Assembly: GCF_032854445.1 (NCBI RefSeq)
Contig: NW_027018251.1
Location: 1-51,924 of the forward strand
From: Liolophura sinensis
Taxonomy: Eukaryota > Mollusca > Polyplacophora > Chitonida > Chitonidae
Direction: 5' to 3'
Length of the DNA stretch: 51,924 nt
Part shown: positions 11,426 through 23,700 of the stretch, piece after piece
Numbering within the stretch: the first letter of the stretch is position 1
Layout: each line of letters opens with the position of its first letter
Program-made: the position numbers and the translations under genes
The notes under the pieces: model-generated
What the model was told of the DNA's origin: nothing
What the model saw: only the letters and a program-made list of their open reading frames with translations
The model's database searches: none

Positions 11426-13618
11426 ATGCGCAATTGGGTCAGGCATCTCCAGGTGTTGAAAAATTGGAAATTTCCTTGGTTTCCATGGAGTAAGAGCCGT
11501 TGCTGGGCACGTGATTTTGACATAAATGATGATTCAATTGTGGCTACAGCCAAAAGTATTGGTCGGAGAGCAACGCGGTTTGCACCATTCGATTTCTCGT
11601 CACAAAATACGTCGGATTAGCCTCTTACCAGCAGCATTGGAACATTTTTTCCACTTTTGGATTTTTGCCTGGTCCTTTTGCTCATTGAAATCGGCTACAT
11701 GTACTATGTACAATCGCGACTGGTCATTACTATATTCAACTTTTGATTATAAGTTATGTGCCCTTCGGTAGCCCAGAAGATGTCAAATCTTTGGGCCAAG
11801 CCCATTTAACTCACCCAGCAAATGTCTTACTTCTAAGTCGAAGATAAACTTAATCTCTTTATCTACATGTAGAAAAACCACACCATTTTTATATAAAAAA
11901 ACACAAGGTACTTGATACAGTCTGCTGTAAAAAGTACAATTGAACACTGACCCACATCAATAAGGTGCCAAAAGATGCGCAATTGGGTCAGGCATCTCCA
12001 GCTGTTGAAAAATTGCAAATTTCCTTGGTTTCCATGGAGTAAGAGCCGTTGCTGGGCACGTGATTTTGACATAAATGATGATTCAATTGTGGCTACAGCC
12101 AAAAGTATTGGTCGGAGAGCAACGCGGTTTGCACCATTCGATTTCTCGTCACAAAATACGTCGGATTAGTTTCTTACCAGCAGCATTGGAACATTTTTTC
12201 CACTTTTGGATTTTTGCCTGGTCCTTTTGCTAATTGAAATCGGCTACATGTACTATGTACAATCGCGACTGGTCATTACTATATTCAACTTTTGATTATA
12301 AGTTATGTGCCCTTCGGTAGCCCAGAAGATGTCAAATCTTTGGGCCAAGCCCATTTAACTCACCCAGCAAATGTCTTACTTCTAAGTGGAAGATAAACTC
12401 AATGTCTTTATCTACATGTAGAAAAACCACACCATTTTTATATAAAAAACACAAGGTACTTGATACAGTCTGCTGTAAAAAGTACAATTGAACACTGACC
12501 CACATCAATAAGGTGCCAAAAGATGCGCAATTGGGTCAGGCATCTCCAGGTGTTGAAAAATTGCAAATTTCCTTGGTTTCCATGGAGTAAGAGCCGTTGC
12601 TGGGCACGTGATTTTGACATAAATGATGATTCAATTGTGGCTACAGCCAAAAGTATTGGTCGGAGAGCAACGCGGTTTGCACCATTCGGTTTCTCGTCAC
12701 AAAATACGTCGGATTAGCCTCTTACGAGCAGCATTGGAACATTTTTTCCACTTTTGGATTTTTGCCTGGTCCTTTTGCTAATTGAAATCGGCTACATGTA
12801 CTATGTACAATCGCGACTGGTCATTACTATATTCAACTTTTGATTATAAGTTATGTGCCCTTCGGTAGCCCAGAAGATGTCAAATCTTTGGGCCAAGCCC
12901 ATTTAACTCACCCAGCAAATGTCTTACTTCTAAGTCGAAGATAAACTTAATCTCTTTATCTACATGTAGAAAAACCACACCATTTTTAAATAAAAACCAC
13001 AAGGTACTTGATACAGTCTGCTGTAAAAAGTACAATTGAACACTGACCAACATCAATAAGGTGCCAAAAGATGCGCAATTGGGTCAGGCATCTCCAGGTG
13101 TTGAAAAATTGCAAATTTCCTTGGTTTCCATGGAGTAAGAGCCGTTGCTGGGCACGTGATTTTGACATAAATGATGATTCAATTGTGGCTACAGCCAAAA
13201 GTATTGGTCGGAGAGCAACGCGGTTTGCACCATTCGATTTCTCGTCACAAAATACGTCGGATTAGCCTCTTACCAGCAGCATTGGAACATTTTTTCCACT
13301 TTTGGATTTTTGCCTGGTCCTTTTGCTAATTGAAATCGGCTACATGTACTATGTACAATCGCGACTGGTCATTACTATATTCAACTTTTGATTATAAGTT
13401 ATGTGCCCTTCGGTAGCCCAGAAGATGTCAAATCTTTGGGCCAAGCCCATTTAACTCACCCAGCAAATGTCTTACTTCTAAGTCGAAGATAAACTTAATC
13501 TCTTTATCTACATGTAGAAAAACCACACCATTTTTATATAAAAACCACAAGGTACTTGATACAGTCTGCTGTAAAAAGTACAATTGAACACTGACCCACA
13601 TCAATAAGGTGCCAAAAG
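11426..13618 (+). repeat. Four-unit higher-order repeat, copy 1
   Basis: The order is unit 11426 (TTGGAAAT with GCTCATTG), unit 11975 (CCAGCTGTTG, GGATTAGTTTCTTACC and AAGTGGAAG), then two plain units at 12523 and 13071. This order repeats in the next four units. Copy 1 has private substitutions in unit 12523 (ATTCGGTTTC near 12686, TTACGAGC near 12722, TTTTAAATAAAA near 12986). Confidence 0.8.
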
Positions 13619-15810
13619 ATGCGCAATTGGGTCAGGCATCTCCAGGTGTTGAAAAATTGGAAATTTCCTTGGTTTCCATGGAGTAAGAGCCGTTGCTGGG
13701 CACGTGATTTTGACATAAATGATGATTCAATTGTGGCTACAGCCAAAAGTATTGGTCGGAGAGCAACGCGGTTTGCACCATTCGATTTCTCGTCACAAAA
13801 TACGTCGGATTAGCCTCTTACCAGCAGCATTGGAACATTTTTTCCACTTTTGGATTTTTGCCTGGTCCTTTTGCTCATTGAAATCGGCTACATGTACTAT
13901 GTACAATCGCGACTGGTCATTACTATATTCAACTTTTGATTATAAGTTATGTGCCCTTCGGTAGCCCAGAAGATGTCAAATCTTTGGGCCAAGCCCATTT
14001 AAGTCACCCAGCAAATGTCTTACTTCTAAGTGGAAGATAAACTTAATCTCTTTATCTACATGTAGAAAAACCACACCATTTTTATATAAAAAACACAAGG
14101 TACTTGATACAGTCTGCTGTAAAAAGTACAATTGAACACTGACCCACATCAATAAGGTGCCAAAAGATGCGCAATTGGGTCAGGCATCTCCAGCTGTTGA
14201 AAAATTGCAAATTTCCTTGGTTTCCATGGAGTAAGAGCCGTTGCTGGGCACGTGATTTTGACATAAATGATGATTCAATTGTGGCTACAGCCAAAAGTAT
14301 TGGTCGGAGAGCAACGCGGTTTGCACCATTCGATTTCTCGTCACAAAATACGTCGGATTAGTTTCTTACCAGCAGCATTGGAACATTTTTTCCACTTTTG
14401 GATTTTTGCCTGGTCCTTTTGCTAATTGAAATCGGCTACATGTACTATGTACAATCGCGACTGGTCATTACTATATTCAACTTTTGATTATAAGTTATGT
14501 GCCCTTCGGTAGCCCAGAAGATGTCAAATCTTTGGGCCAAGCCCATTTAACTCACCCAGCAAATGTCTTACTTCTAAGTGGAAGATAAACTCAATGTCTT
14601 TATCTACATGTAGAAAAACCACACCATTTTTATATAAAAAACACAAGGTACTTGATACAGTCTGCTGTAAAAAGTACAATTGAACACTGACCCACATCAA
14701 TAAGGTGCCAAAAGATGCGCAATTGGGTCAGGCATCTCCAGGTGTTGAAAAATTGCAAATTTCCTTGGTTTCCATGGAGTAAGAGCCGTTGCTGGGCACG
14801 TGATTTTGACATAAATGATGATTCAATTGTGGCTACAGCCAAAAGTATTGGTCGGAGAGCAACGCGGTTTGCACCATTCGATTTCTCGTCACAAAATACG
14901 TCGGATTAGCCTCTTACCAGCAGCATTGGAACATTTTTTCCACTTTTGGATTTTTGCCTGGTCCTTTTGCTAATTGAAATCGGCTACATGTACTATGTAC
15001 AATCGCGACTGGTCATTACTATATTCAACTTTTGATTATAAGTTATGTGCCCTTCGGTAGCCCAGAAGATGTCAAATCTTTGGGCCAAGCCCATTTAACT
15101 CACCCAGCAAATGTCTTACTTCTAAGTCGAAGATAAACTTAATCTCTTTATCTACATGTAGAAAAACCACACCATTTTTATATAAAAACCACAAGGTACT
15201 TGATACAGTCTGCTGTAAAAAGTACAATTGAACACTGACCCACATCAATAAGGTGCCAAAAGATGCGCAATTGGGTCAGGCATCTCCAGGTGTTGAAAAA
15301 TTGCAAATTTCCTTGGTTTCCATGGAGTAAGAGCCGTTGCTGGGCACGTGATTTTGACATAAATGATGATTCAATTGTGGCTACAGCCAAAAGTATTGGT
15401 CGGAGAGCAACGCGGTTTGCACCATTCGATTTCTCGTCACAAAATACGTCGGATTAGCCTCTTACCAGCAGCATTGGAACATTTTTTCCACTTTTGGATT
15501 TTTGCCTGGTCCTTTTGCTAATTGAAATCGGCTACATGTACTATGTACAATCGCGACTGGTCATTACTATATTCAACTTTTGATTATAAGTTATGTGCCC
15601 TTCGGTAGCCCAGAAGATGTCAAATCTTTGGGCCAAGCCCATTTAACTCACCCAGCAAATGTCTTACTTCTAAGTCGAAGATAAACTCAATGTCTTTATC
15701 TACATGTAGAAAAACCACACCATTTTTATATAAAAAACACAAGGTACTTGATACAGTCTGCTGTAAAAAGTACAATTGAACACTGACCCACATCAATAAG
15801 GTGCCAAAAG
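13619..15810 (+). repeat. Four-unit higher-order repeat, copy 2
   Basis: Units 13619, 14167, 14715 and 15263 repeat the variant order of the preceding block at an offset of 2192-2193 bp: TTGGAAAT plus GCTCATTG first, then CCAGCTGTTG plus GTTTCTTACC plus AAGTGGAAG. A third copy seems to begin at 15811, which again has TTGGAAAT and GCTCATTG, but unit 16359 lacks the GTTTCTTACC mark, so the pattern ends there. Confidence 0.8.
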
Positions 15811-16358
15811 ATGCGCAATTGGGTCAGGCATCTCCAGGTGTTGAAAAATTGGAAATTTCCTTGGTTTCCATGGAGTAAGAGCCGTTGCTGGGCACGTGAT
15901 TTTGACATAAATGATGATTCAATTGTGGCTACAGCCAAAAGTATTGGTCGGAGAGCAACGCGGTTTGCACCATTCGATTTCTCGTCACAAAATACGTCGG
16001 ATTAGCCTCTTACCAGCAGCATTGGAACATTTTTTCCACTTTTGGATTTTTGCCTGGTCCTTTTGCTCATTGAAATCGGCTACATGTACTATGTACAATC
16101 GCGACTGGTCATTACTATATTCAACTTTTGATTATAAGTTATGTGCCCTTCGGTAGCCCAGAAGACGTCAAATCTTTGGGCCAAGCCCATTTAACTCACC
16201 CAGCAAATGTCTTACTTCTAAGTCGAAGATAAACTCAATGTCTTTATCTACATGTAGAAAAACCACACCATTTTTATATAAAAAACACAAGGTACTTGAT
16301 ACAGTCTGCTGTAAAAAGTACAATTGAACACTGACCCACATCAATAAGGTGCCAAAAG

Positions 16359-19300
16359 ATGCGCAATTGGGTCAGGCATCTCCAGGTGTTGAAAAATTGC
16401 AAATTTCCTTGGTTTCCATGGAGTAAGAGCCGTTGCTGGGCACGTGATTTTGACATAAATGATGATTCAATTGTGGCTACAGCCAAAAGTATTGGTCGGA
16501 GAGCAACGCGGTTTGCACCATTCGATTTCTCGTCACAAAATACGTCGGATTAGCCTCTTACCAGCAGCATTGGAACATTTTTTCCACTTTTGGATTTTTG
16601 CCTGGTCCTTTTGCTAATTGAAATCGGCTACATGTACTATGTACAATCGCGACTGGTCATTACTATATTCAACTTTTGATTATAAGTTATGTGCCCTTCG
16701 GTAGCCCAGAAGATGTCAAATCTTTGGGCCAAGCCCATTTAACTCACCCAGCAAATGTCTTACTTCTAAGTCGAAGATAAACTTAATCTCTTTATCTACA
16801 TGTAGAAAAACACCATTTTTATATAAAAAACACAAGGTACTTGATACAGTCTGCTGTAAAAAGTACAATTGAACACTGACCCACATCAATAAGGTGCCAA
16901 AAGATGCGCAATTGGGTCAGGCATCTCCAGGTGTTGAAAAATTGCAAATTTCCTTGGTTTCCATGGAGTAAGAAGCCGTTGCTGGGCACGTGATTTTGAC
17001 ATAAATGATGATTCAATTGTGGCTACAGCCAAAAGTATTGGTCGGAGAGCAACGCGGTTTGCACCATTCGATTTCTCGTCACAAAATACGTCGGATTAGC
17101 CTCCTACCAGCAGCATTGGAACATTTTTTCCACTTTTGGATTTTTGCCTGGTCCTTTTGCTAATTGAAATCGGCTACATGTACTATGTACAATCGCGACT
17201 GGTCATTACTATATTCAACTTTTGATTATAAGTTATGTGCCCTTCGGTAGCCCAGAAGATGTCAAATCTTTGGGCCAAGCCCATTTAACTCACCCAGCAA
17301 ATGTCTTACTTCTAAGTCGAAGATAAACTTAATCTCTTTATCTACATGTAGAAAAACCACACCATTTTTTATATAAAAACCACAAGGTACTTGAATACAG
17401 TCTGCTGTAAAAAGTACAATTGAACACTGACCCACATCAATAAGGTGCCAAAAGATGCGCAATTGGGTCAGGCATCTCCAGGTGTTGAAAAATTGCAAAT
17501 TTCCTTGGTTTCCATGGAGTAAGAGCCGTTGCTGGGCACGTGATTTTGACATAAATGATGATTCAATTGTGGCTACAGCCAAAAGTATTGGTCGGAGAGC
17601 AACGCGGTTTGCACCATTCGATTTCTCGTCACAAAATACGTCGGATTAGCCTCTTACCAGCAGCATTGGAACATTTTTTCCACTTTTGGATTTTTGCCTG
17701 GTCCTTTTGCTCATTGAAATCGCTACATGTACTATGTACAATTGCGACTGGTCATTACTATATTCAACTTTTGATTATAAGTTATGTGCCCTTCGGTAGC
17801 CCAGAAGATGTCAAATCTTTGGGCCAAGCCCATTTAACTCACCCAGCAAATGTCTTACTTCTAAGTCGAAGATAAACTCAATGTCTTTATCTACATGTAG
17901 AAAAACCACACCATTTTTATATAAAAAACACAAGGTACTTGATACAGTCTGCTGTAAAAAGTACAATTGAACACTGACCCACATCAATAAGGTGCCAAAA
18001 GATGCGCAATTGGGTCCAGGCATCTCCAGCTGTTGAAAAATTGCAAATTTCCTTGGTTTCCATGGAGTAAGAGCCGTTGCTGGGCACGTGATTTTGACAT
18101 AAATGATGATTCAATTGTGGCTACAGCCAAAAGTATTGGTCGGAGAGCAACGCGGTTTGCACCATTCGATTTCTCGTCACAAAATACGTCGGATTAGTTT
18201 CTTACCAGCAGCATTGCAACATTTTTTTCCACTTTTGGATTTTTGCCTGGTCCTTTTGCTAATTGAAATCGGCTACATGTACTATGTACAATCGCGACTG
18301 GTCATTACTATATTCAACTTTTGATTATAAGTTATGTGCCCTTCGGTAGCCCAGAAGATGTCAAATCTTTGGGCCAAGCCCATTTAACTCACCCAGCAAA
18401 TGTCTTACTTCTAAGTCGAATTTATCTACATGTAGAAAAACCACACCATTTTTATATAAAAACCACAAGGTACTTGATACAGTCTGCTGTAAAAAGTACA
18501 ATTGAACACTGACCCACATCAATAAGGTGCCAAAAGATGCGCAATTGGGTCAGGCATCTTCCAGGTGTTTGAAAAATTGCAAATTTCCTTGGTTTCCATG
18601 GAGTAAGAGCCGTTGCTGGGCACGTGATTTTGACATAAATGATGATTCAATTGTGGCTACAGCCAAAAGTATTGGTCGGAGAGTAACGCGGTTTGCCACC
18701 ATTCGACTTCTCGTCACAAATACGTCAGATTAGCCTCTTACCAGCAGCAATGGAACATGTTTTCCACTTTTGGATTTTTGCCTGGTCCTTTTGCTAATTG
18801 AAATCGGCTACATGTACTATGTACAATCGCGACTGGTCATTACTATATTCAACTTTTGATTATAAGTTATGTGCCCTTTCGGTAGCCCAGAAAGACGTCA
18901 AATCTTTGGGCCAAGCCCATTTAACTCACCCAGCAAATGTCTTACTTCTAAGTCGAAGATAAACTCAATGTCTTTTATCTACATGTAGAAAAACCACACC
19001 ATTTTTATATAAAAAACACAAGGTACTTGATACAGTCTGCTGTAAAAAGTACAATTGAACACCTGACCCACATCAATAAGGTGCCAAAAGATGCGCAATT
19101 GGGTCAGGCATCTCCAGGTGTTGAAAAATTGCAAATTTCCTTGGTTTCCATGGAGTAAGAGCCGTTGCTGGGCACGTGATTTTGACATAAATGATGATTC
19201 AATTGTGGCTACAGCCAAAAGTATTGGTCGGAGAGTAAACGCGGTTTGCACCATTCGATTTCTCGTCACAAAATACGTCAGATTAGCCTCTTACCAGCAG

Positions 19301-20744
19301 CAATGGAACATGTTTTCCACTTTTGGATTTTTGCCTGGTCCTTTTGCTAATTGAAATCGGCTACATGTACTATGTACAATCGCGACTGGTCATTACTATA
19401 TTCAACTTTTGATATAAGTTATGTGCCCTTCGGTAGCCCAGAAGACGTCAAATCTTTGGGCCCAAGCCCATTTAACTCACCCAGCAAATGTCTTACTTCT
19501 AAGTCGAAGATAAACTCAATGTCTTTATCTACATGTAGAAAACCACACCATTTTTTATATAAAAAACACAAGGTACTTGATACAGTCTGCTGTAAAAAGT
19601 ACAATTGAACACTGACCCACATCAATAAGGTGCCAAAAGATGCGCAATTGGGTCAGGCATCTCCAGGTGTTGAAAAATTGGAAATTTCCTTGGTTTCCAT
19701 GGAGTAAGAGCCGTTGCTGGCACGTGATATTTTGACATAAATGATGATTCAATTGTGGCTACAGCCAAAAGTATTGGTCGGAGAGCAACGCGGTTTGCAC
19801 CATTCGATTTCTCGTCACAAAATACGTCGGATTAGCCTCTTACCAGCAGCATTGGAACATTTTTTCCACTTTTGGATTTTTGCCTGGTCCCTTGCTAATT
19901 GAAATCGGCTACATGTACTATGTACAATCGCGACTGGTCATTACTATATTCAACTTTTGATTATAAGTTATGTGCCCTTCGGTAGCCCAGAAGACGTCAA
20001 ATCTTTGGGCCAAGCCCATTTAACTCACCCAGCAAATGTCTTACTTCTAAGTCGAAGATAAACTCAATGTCTTTATCTACATGTAGAAAAACCACACCAT
20101 TTTTATATAAAAAACACAAGGTACTTGATACAGTCTGCTGTAAAAAGTACAATTGAACACTGACCCACATCAATAAGGTGCCCAAAAGAATGCGCAATTG
20201 GGTCAGGCAATCTCCAGGTGTTGAAAAATTGGAAATTTTCCTTGGTTTCCATGGAGTAAGAGCCGTTGCTGGGCACGTGTGATTTTGACATAAATGATGA
20301 TTCAATTGTGGCTACAGCCAAAAGTATTGGTCGGAGAGCAACGCGGTTTGCACCATTCGATTTCTCGTCACAAAATACGTCGGATTAGCCTCTTACCAGC
20401 AGCATTGGAACATTTTTTCCACCTTTTGGATTTTTGCCTGGTCCCTTTGCTAATTGAAATCGGCTACATGTACTATGTACAATCGCGACTGGTCATTACT
20501 ATATTCAACTTTTGATTATAAGTTATGTGCCCTTCGGTAGCCCAGAAGATGTCAAATCTTTGGGCCAAGCCCATTTAACTCACCCAGCAAATGTCTTACT
20601 TCTAAGTCGAAGATAAACCTGATTTTCTTTATCTTACATGTAGAAAAACCACACCATTTTTATATAAAAACCACAAGGTACTTGATACAGTCTGCTGTAA
20701 AAAGTACAATTGAACACTGACCCACATCAATAAGGTGCCAAAAG
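16359..20744 (+). repeat. Second indel-rich stretch of the array (eight units)
   Basis: Intervals are 545, 551, 547, 535, 554, 549, 550 and 555 bp, against 548 on both sides. Changes are mostly one-base gains or losses private to one unit (AGAAGCC near 16972, TTGAATACAG near 17393, GGGTCCAGG near 18014, CCCAAAAGAATGC near 20181, ATCTTACATG near 20631), plus one 3 bp and one 15 bp deletion. Units 18537 and 19091 share a private CAATGG and look like a one-unit duplication. Confidence 0.88.
18411..18430 (+). other. 15 bp deletion junction inside one satellite unit
   Basis: AAGTCGAA ends at 18420 and TTTATCTACA begins at 18421. Other units have 15 extra bases between them (GATAAACTTAATCTC or the TCAATGTC form). 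This is the largest deletion in the array and explains the 535 bp interval. It lies inside an indel-rich stretch, so it may be a sequence error and not a real deletion. Confidence 0.8.
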
Positions 20745-23700
20745 ATGCGCAATTGGGTCAGGCATCTCCAGGTGTTGAAAAATTGGAAATTTCCTTGGTT
20801 TCCATGGAGTAAGAGCCGTTGCTGGGCACGTGATTTTGACATAAATGATGATTCAATTGTGGCTACAGCCAAAAGTATTGGTCGGAGAGCAACGCGGTTT
20901 GCACCATTCGATTTCTCGTCACAAAATACGTCGGATTAGCCTCTTACCAGCAGCATTGGAACATTTTTTCCACTTTTGGATTTTTGCCTGGTCCTTTTGC
21001 TCATTGAAATCGGCTACATGTACTATGTACAATCGCGACTGGTCATTACTATATTCAACTTTTGATTATAAGTTATGTGCCCTTCGGTAGCCCAGAAGAT
21101 GTCAAATCTTTGGGCCAAGCCCATTTAACTCACCCAGCAAATGTCTTACTTCTAAGTCGAAGATAAACTTAATCTCTTTATCTACATGTAGAAAAAACCA
21201 CACCATTTTTATATAAAAACCACAAGGTACTTGATACAGTCTGCTGTAAAAAGTACAATTGAACACTGACCCACATCAATAAGGTGCCAAAAGATGCGCA
21301 ATTGGGTCAGGCATCTCCAGGTGTTGAAAAATTGCAAATTTCCTTGGTTTCCATGGAGTAAGAGCCGTTGCTGGGCACGTGATTTTGACATAAATGATGA
21401 TTCAATTGTGGCTACAGCCAAAAGTATTGGTCGGAGAGCAACGCGGTTTGCACCATTCGATTTCTCGTCACAAAATACGTCGGATTAGTTTCTTACCAGC
21501 AGCATTGGAACATTTTTTCCACTTTTGGATTTTTGCCTGGTCCTTTTGCTCATTGAAATCGGCTACATGTACTATGTACAATCGCGACTGGTCATTACTA
21601 TATTCAACTTTTGATTATAAGTTATGTGCCCTTCGGTAGCCCAGAAGATGTCAAATCTTTGGGCCAAGCCCATTTAACTCACCCAGCAAATGTCTTACTT
21701 CTCAGTCGAAGATAAACTCAATGTCTTTATCTACATGTAGAAAAACCACACCATTTTTATATAAAAAACACAAGGTACTTGATACAGTCTGCTGTAAAAA
21801 GTACAATTGAACACTGACCCACATCAATAAGGTGCCAAAAGATGCGCAATTGGGTCAGGCATCTCCAGGTGTTGAAAAATTGGAAATTTCCTTGGTTTCC
21901 ATGGAGTAAGAGCCGTTGCTGGGCACGTGATTTTGACATAAATGATGATTCAATTGTGGCTACAGCCAAAAGTATTGGTCGGAGAGCAACGCGGTTTGCA
22001 CCATTCGATTTCTCGTCACAAAATACGTCGGATTAGCCTCTTACCAGCAGCATTGGAACATTTTTTCCACTTTTGGATTTTTGCCTGGTCCTTTTGCTCA
22101 TTGAAATCGGCTACATGTACTATGTACAATCGCGACTGGTCATTACTATATTCAACTTTTGATTATAAGTTATGTGCCCTTCGGTAGCCCAGAAGATGTC
22201 AAATCTTTGGGCCAAGCCCATTTAACTCACCCAGCAAATGTCTTACTTCTAAGTCGAAGATAAACTTAATCTCTTTATCTACATGTAGAAAAACCACACC
22301 ATTTTTATATAAAAACCACAAGGTACTTGATACAGTCTGCTGTAAAAAGTACAATTGAACACTGACCCACATCAATAAGGTGCCAAAAGATGTGCAATTG
22401 GGTCAGGCATCTCCAGGTGTTGAAAAATTGGAAATTTCCTTGGTTTCCATGGAGTAAGAGCCGTTGCTGGGCACGTGATTTTGACATAAATGATGATTCA
22501 ATTGTGGCTACAGCCAAAAGTATTGGTCGGAGAGCAACGCGGTTTGCACCATTCGATTTCTCGTCACAAAATACGTCGGATTAGCCTCTTACCAGCAGCA
22601 TTGGAACATTTTTTCCACTTTTGGATTTTTGCCTGGTCCTTTTGCTAATTGAAATCGGCTACATGTACTATGTACAATCGCGACTGGTCATTACTATATT
22701 CAACTTTTGATTATAAGTTATGTGCCCTTCGGTAGCCCAGAAGATGTCAAATCTTTGGGCCAAGCCCATTTAACTCACCCAGCAAATGTCTTACTTCTAA
22801 GTCGAAGATAAACTCAATGTCTTTATCTACATGTAGAAAAACCACACCATTTTTATATAAAAAACACAAGGTACTTGATACAGTCTGCTGGAAAAAGTAC
22901 AATTGAACACTGACCCACATCAATAAGGTGCCAAAAGATGCGCAATTGGGTCAGGCATCTCCAGCTGTTGAAAAATTGCAAATTTCCTTGGTTTCCATGG
23001 AGTAAGAGCCGTTGCTGGGCACGTGATTTTGACATAAATGATGATTCAATTGTGGCTACAGCCAAAAGTATTGGTCGGAGAGCAACGCGGTTTGCACCAT
23101 TCGATTTCTCGTCACTAAATACGTCGGATTAGCCTCTTACCAGCACGATTGGAGCATTTTTTTTACTTTTGGATTTTTGCCTGGTCCTTTTGCTAATTGA
23201 AATCGGCTACATGTACTATGTACCATCGCGACTGGTCATTACTATATTCAACTTTTGATTATAAGTTATGTGCCCTTCGGTAGCCCAGAAGATGTCAAAT
23301 CTTTGGGCCAAGCCCATTTAACTCACCCAGCAAATGTCTTACTTCTAAGTCGAAGATAAACTTAATCTCTTTATCTACATGTAGAAAAACCACACCATTT
23401 TTATATAAAAACCACAAGCTACTTGATACAGTCTGCTGTAAAAAGTACAATTGAACACTGACCCACATCAATAAGGTGCCAAAAGATGCGCAATTGGGTC
23501 AGGCATCTCCAGGTGTTGAAAAATTGGAAATTTCCTTGGTTTCCATGGAGTAAGAGCCGTTGCTGGGCACGTGATTTTGACATAAGTGATGATTCAATTG
23601 TGGCTACAGCCAAAAGTATTGGTCGGAGAGCAACGCGGTTTGCACCATTCGATTTCTCGTCACAAAATACGTCGGATTAGCCTCTTACCAGCAGCATTGG

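Larger units (their letters stand above)
5397..16358 (+). repeat. Clean left-domain satellite, twenty units
   Basis: Eighteen of the twenty intervals are exactly 548 bp and two are 549 (steps at 5945-6494 and 11426-11975). The units carry left-domain markers: GCTCATTG instead of GCTAATTG near 9490, 10037, 11681, 13874 and 16067, and a GTAACG unit at 7590. Two adjacent 4-unit patterns are visible and are listed separately. Only satellite is present; there is no gene or inserted element. Confidence 0.93.

Noticed and set aside
17262-17582. Longer minus strand frames (106 residues here, 126 residues at 169-549) that might suggest an ancestral gene
   Set aside because: They arise only where one-base insertions in the indel-rich stretches join two frames. 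Clean units never have them, so they are most likely sequence-error products.
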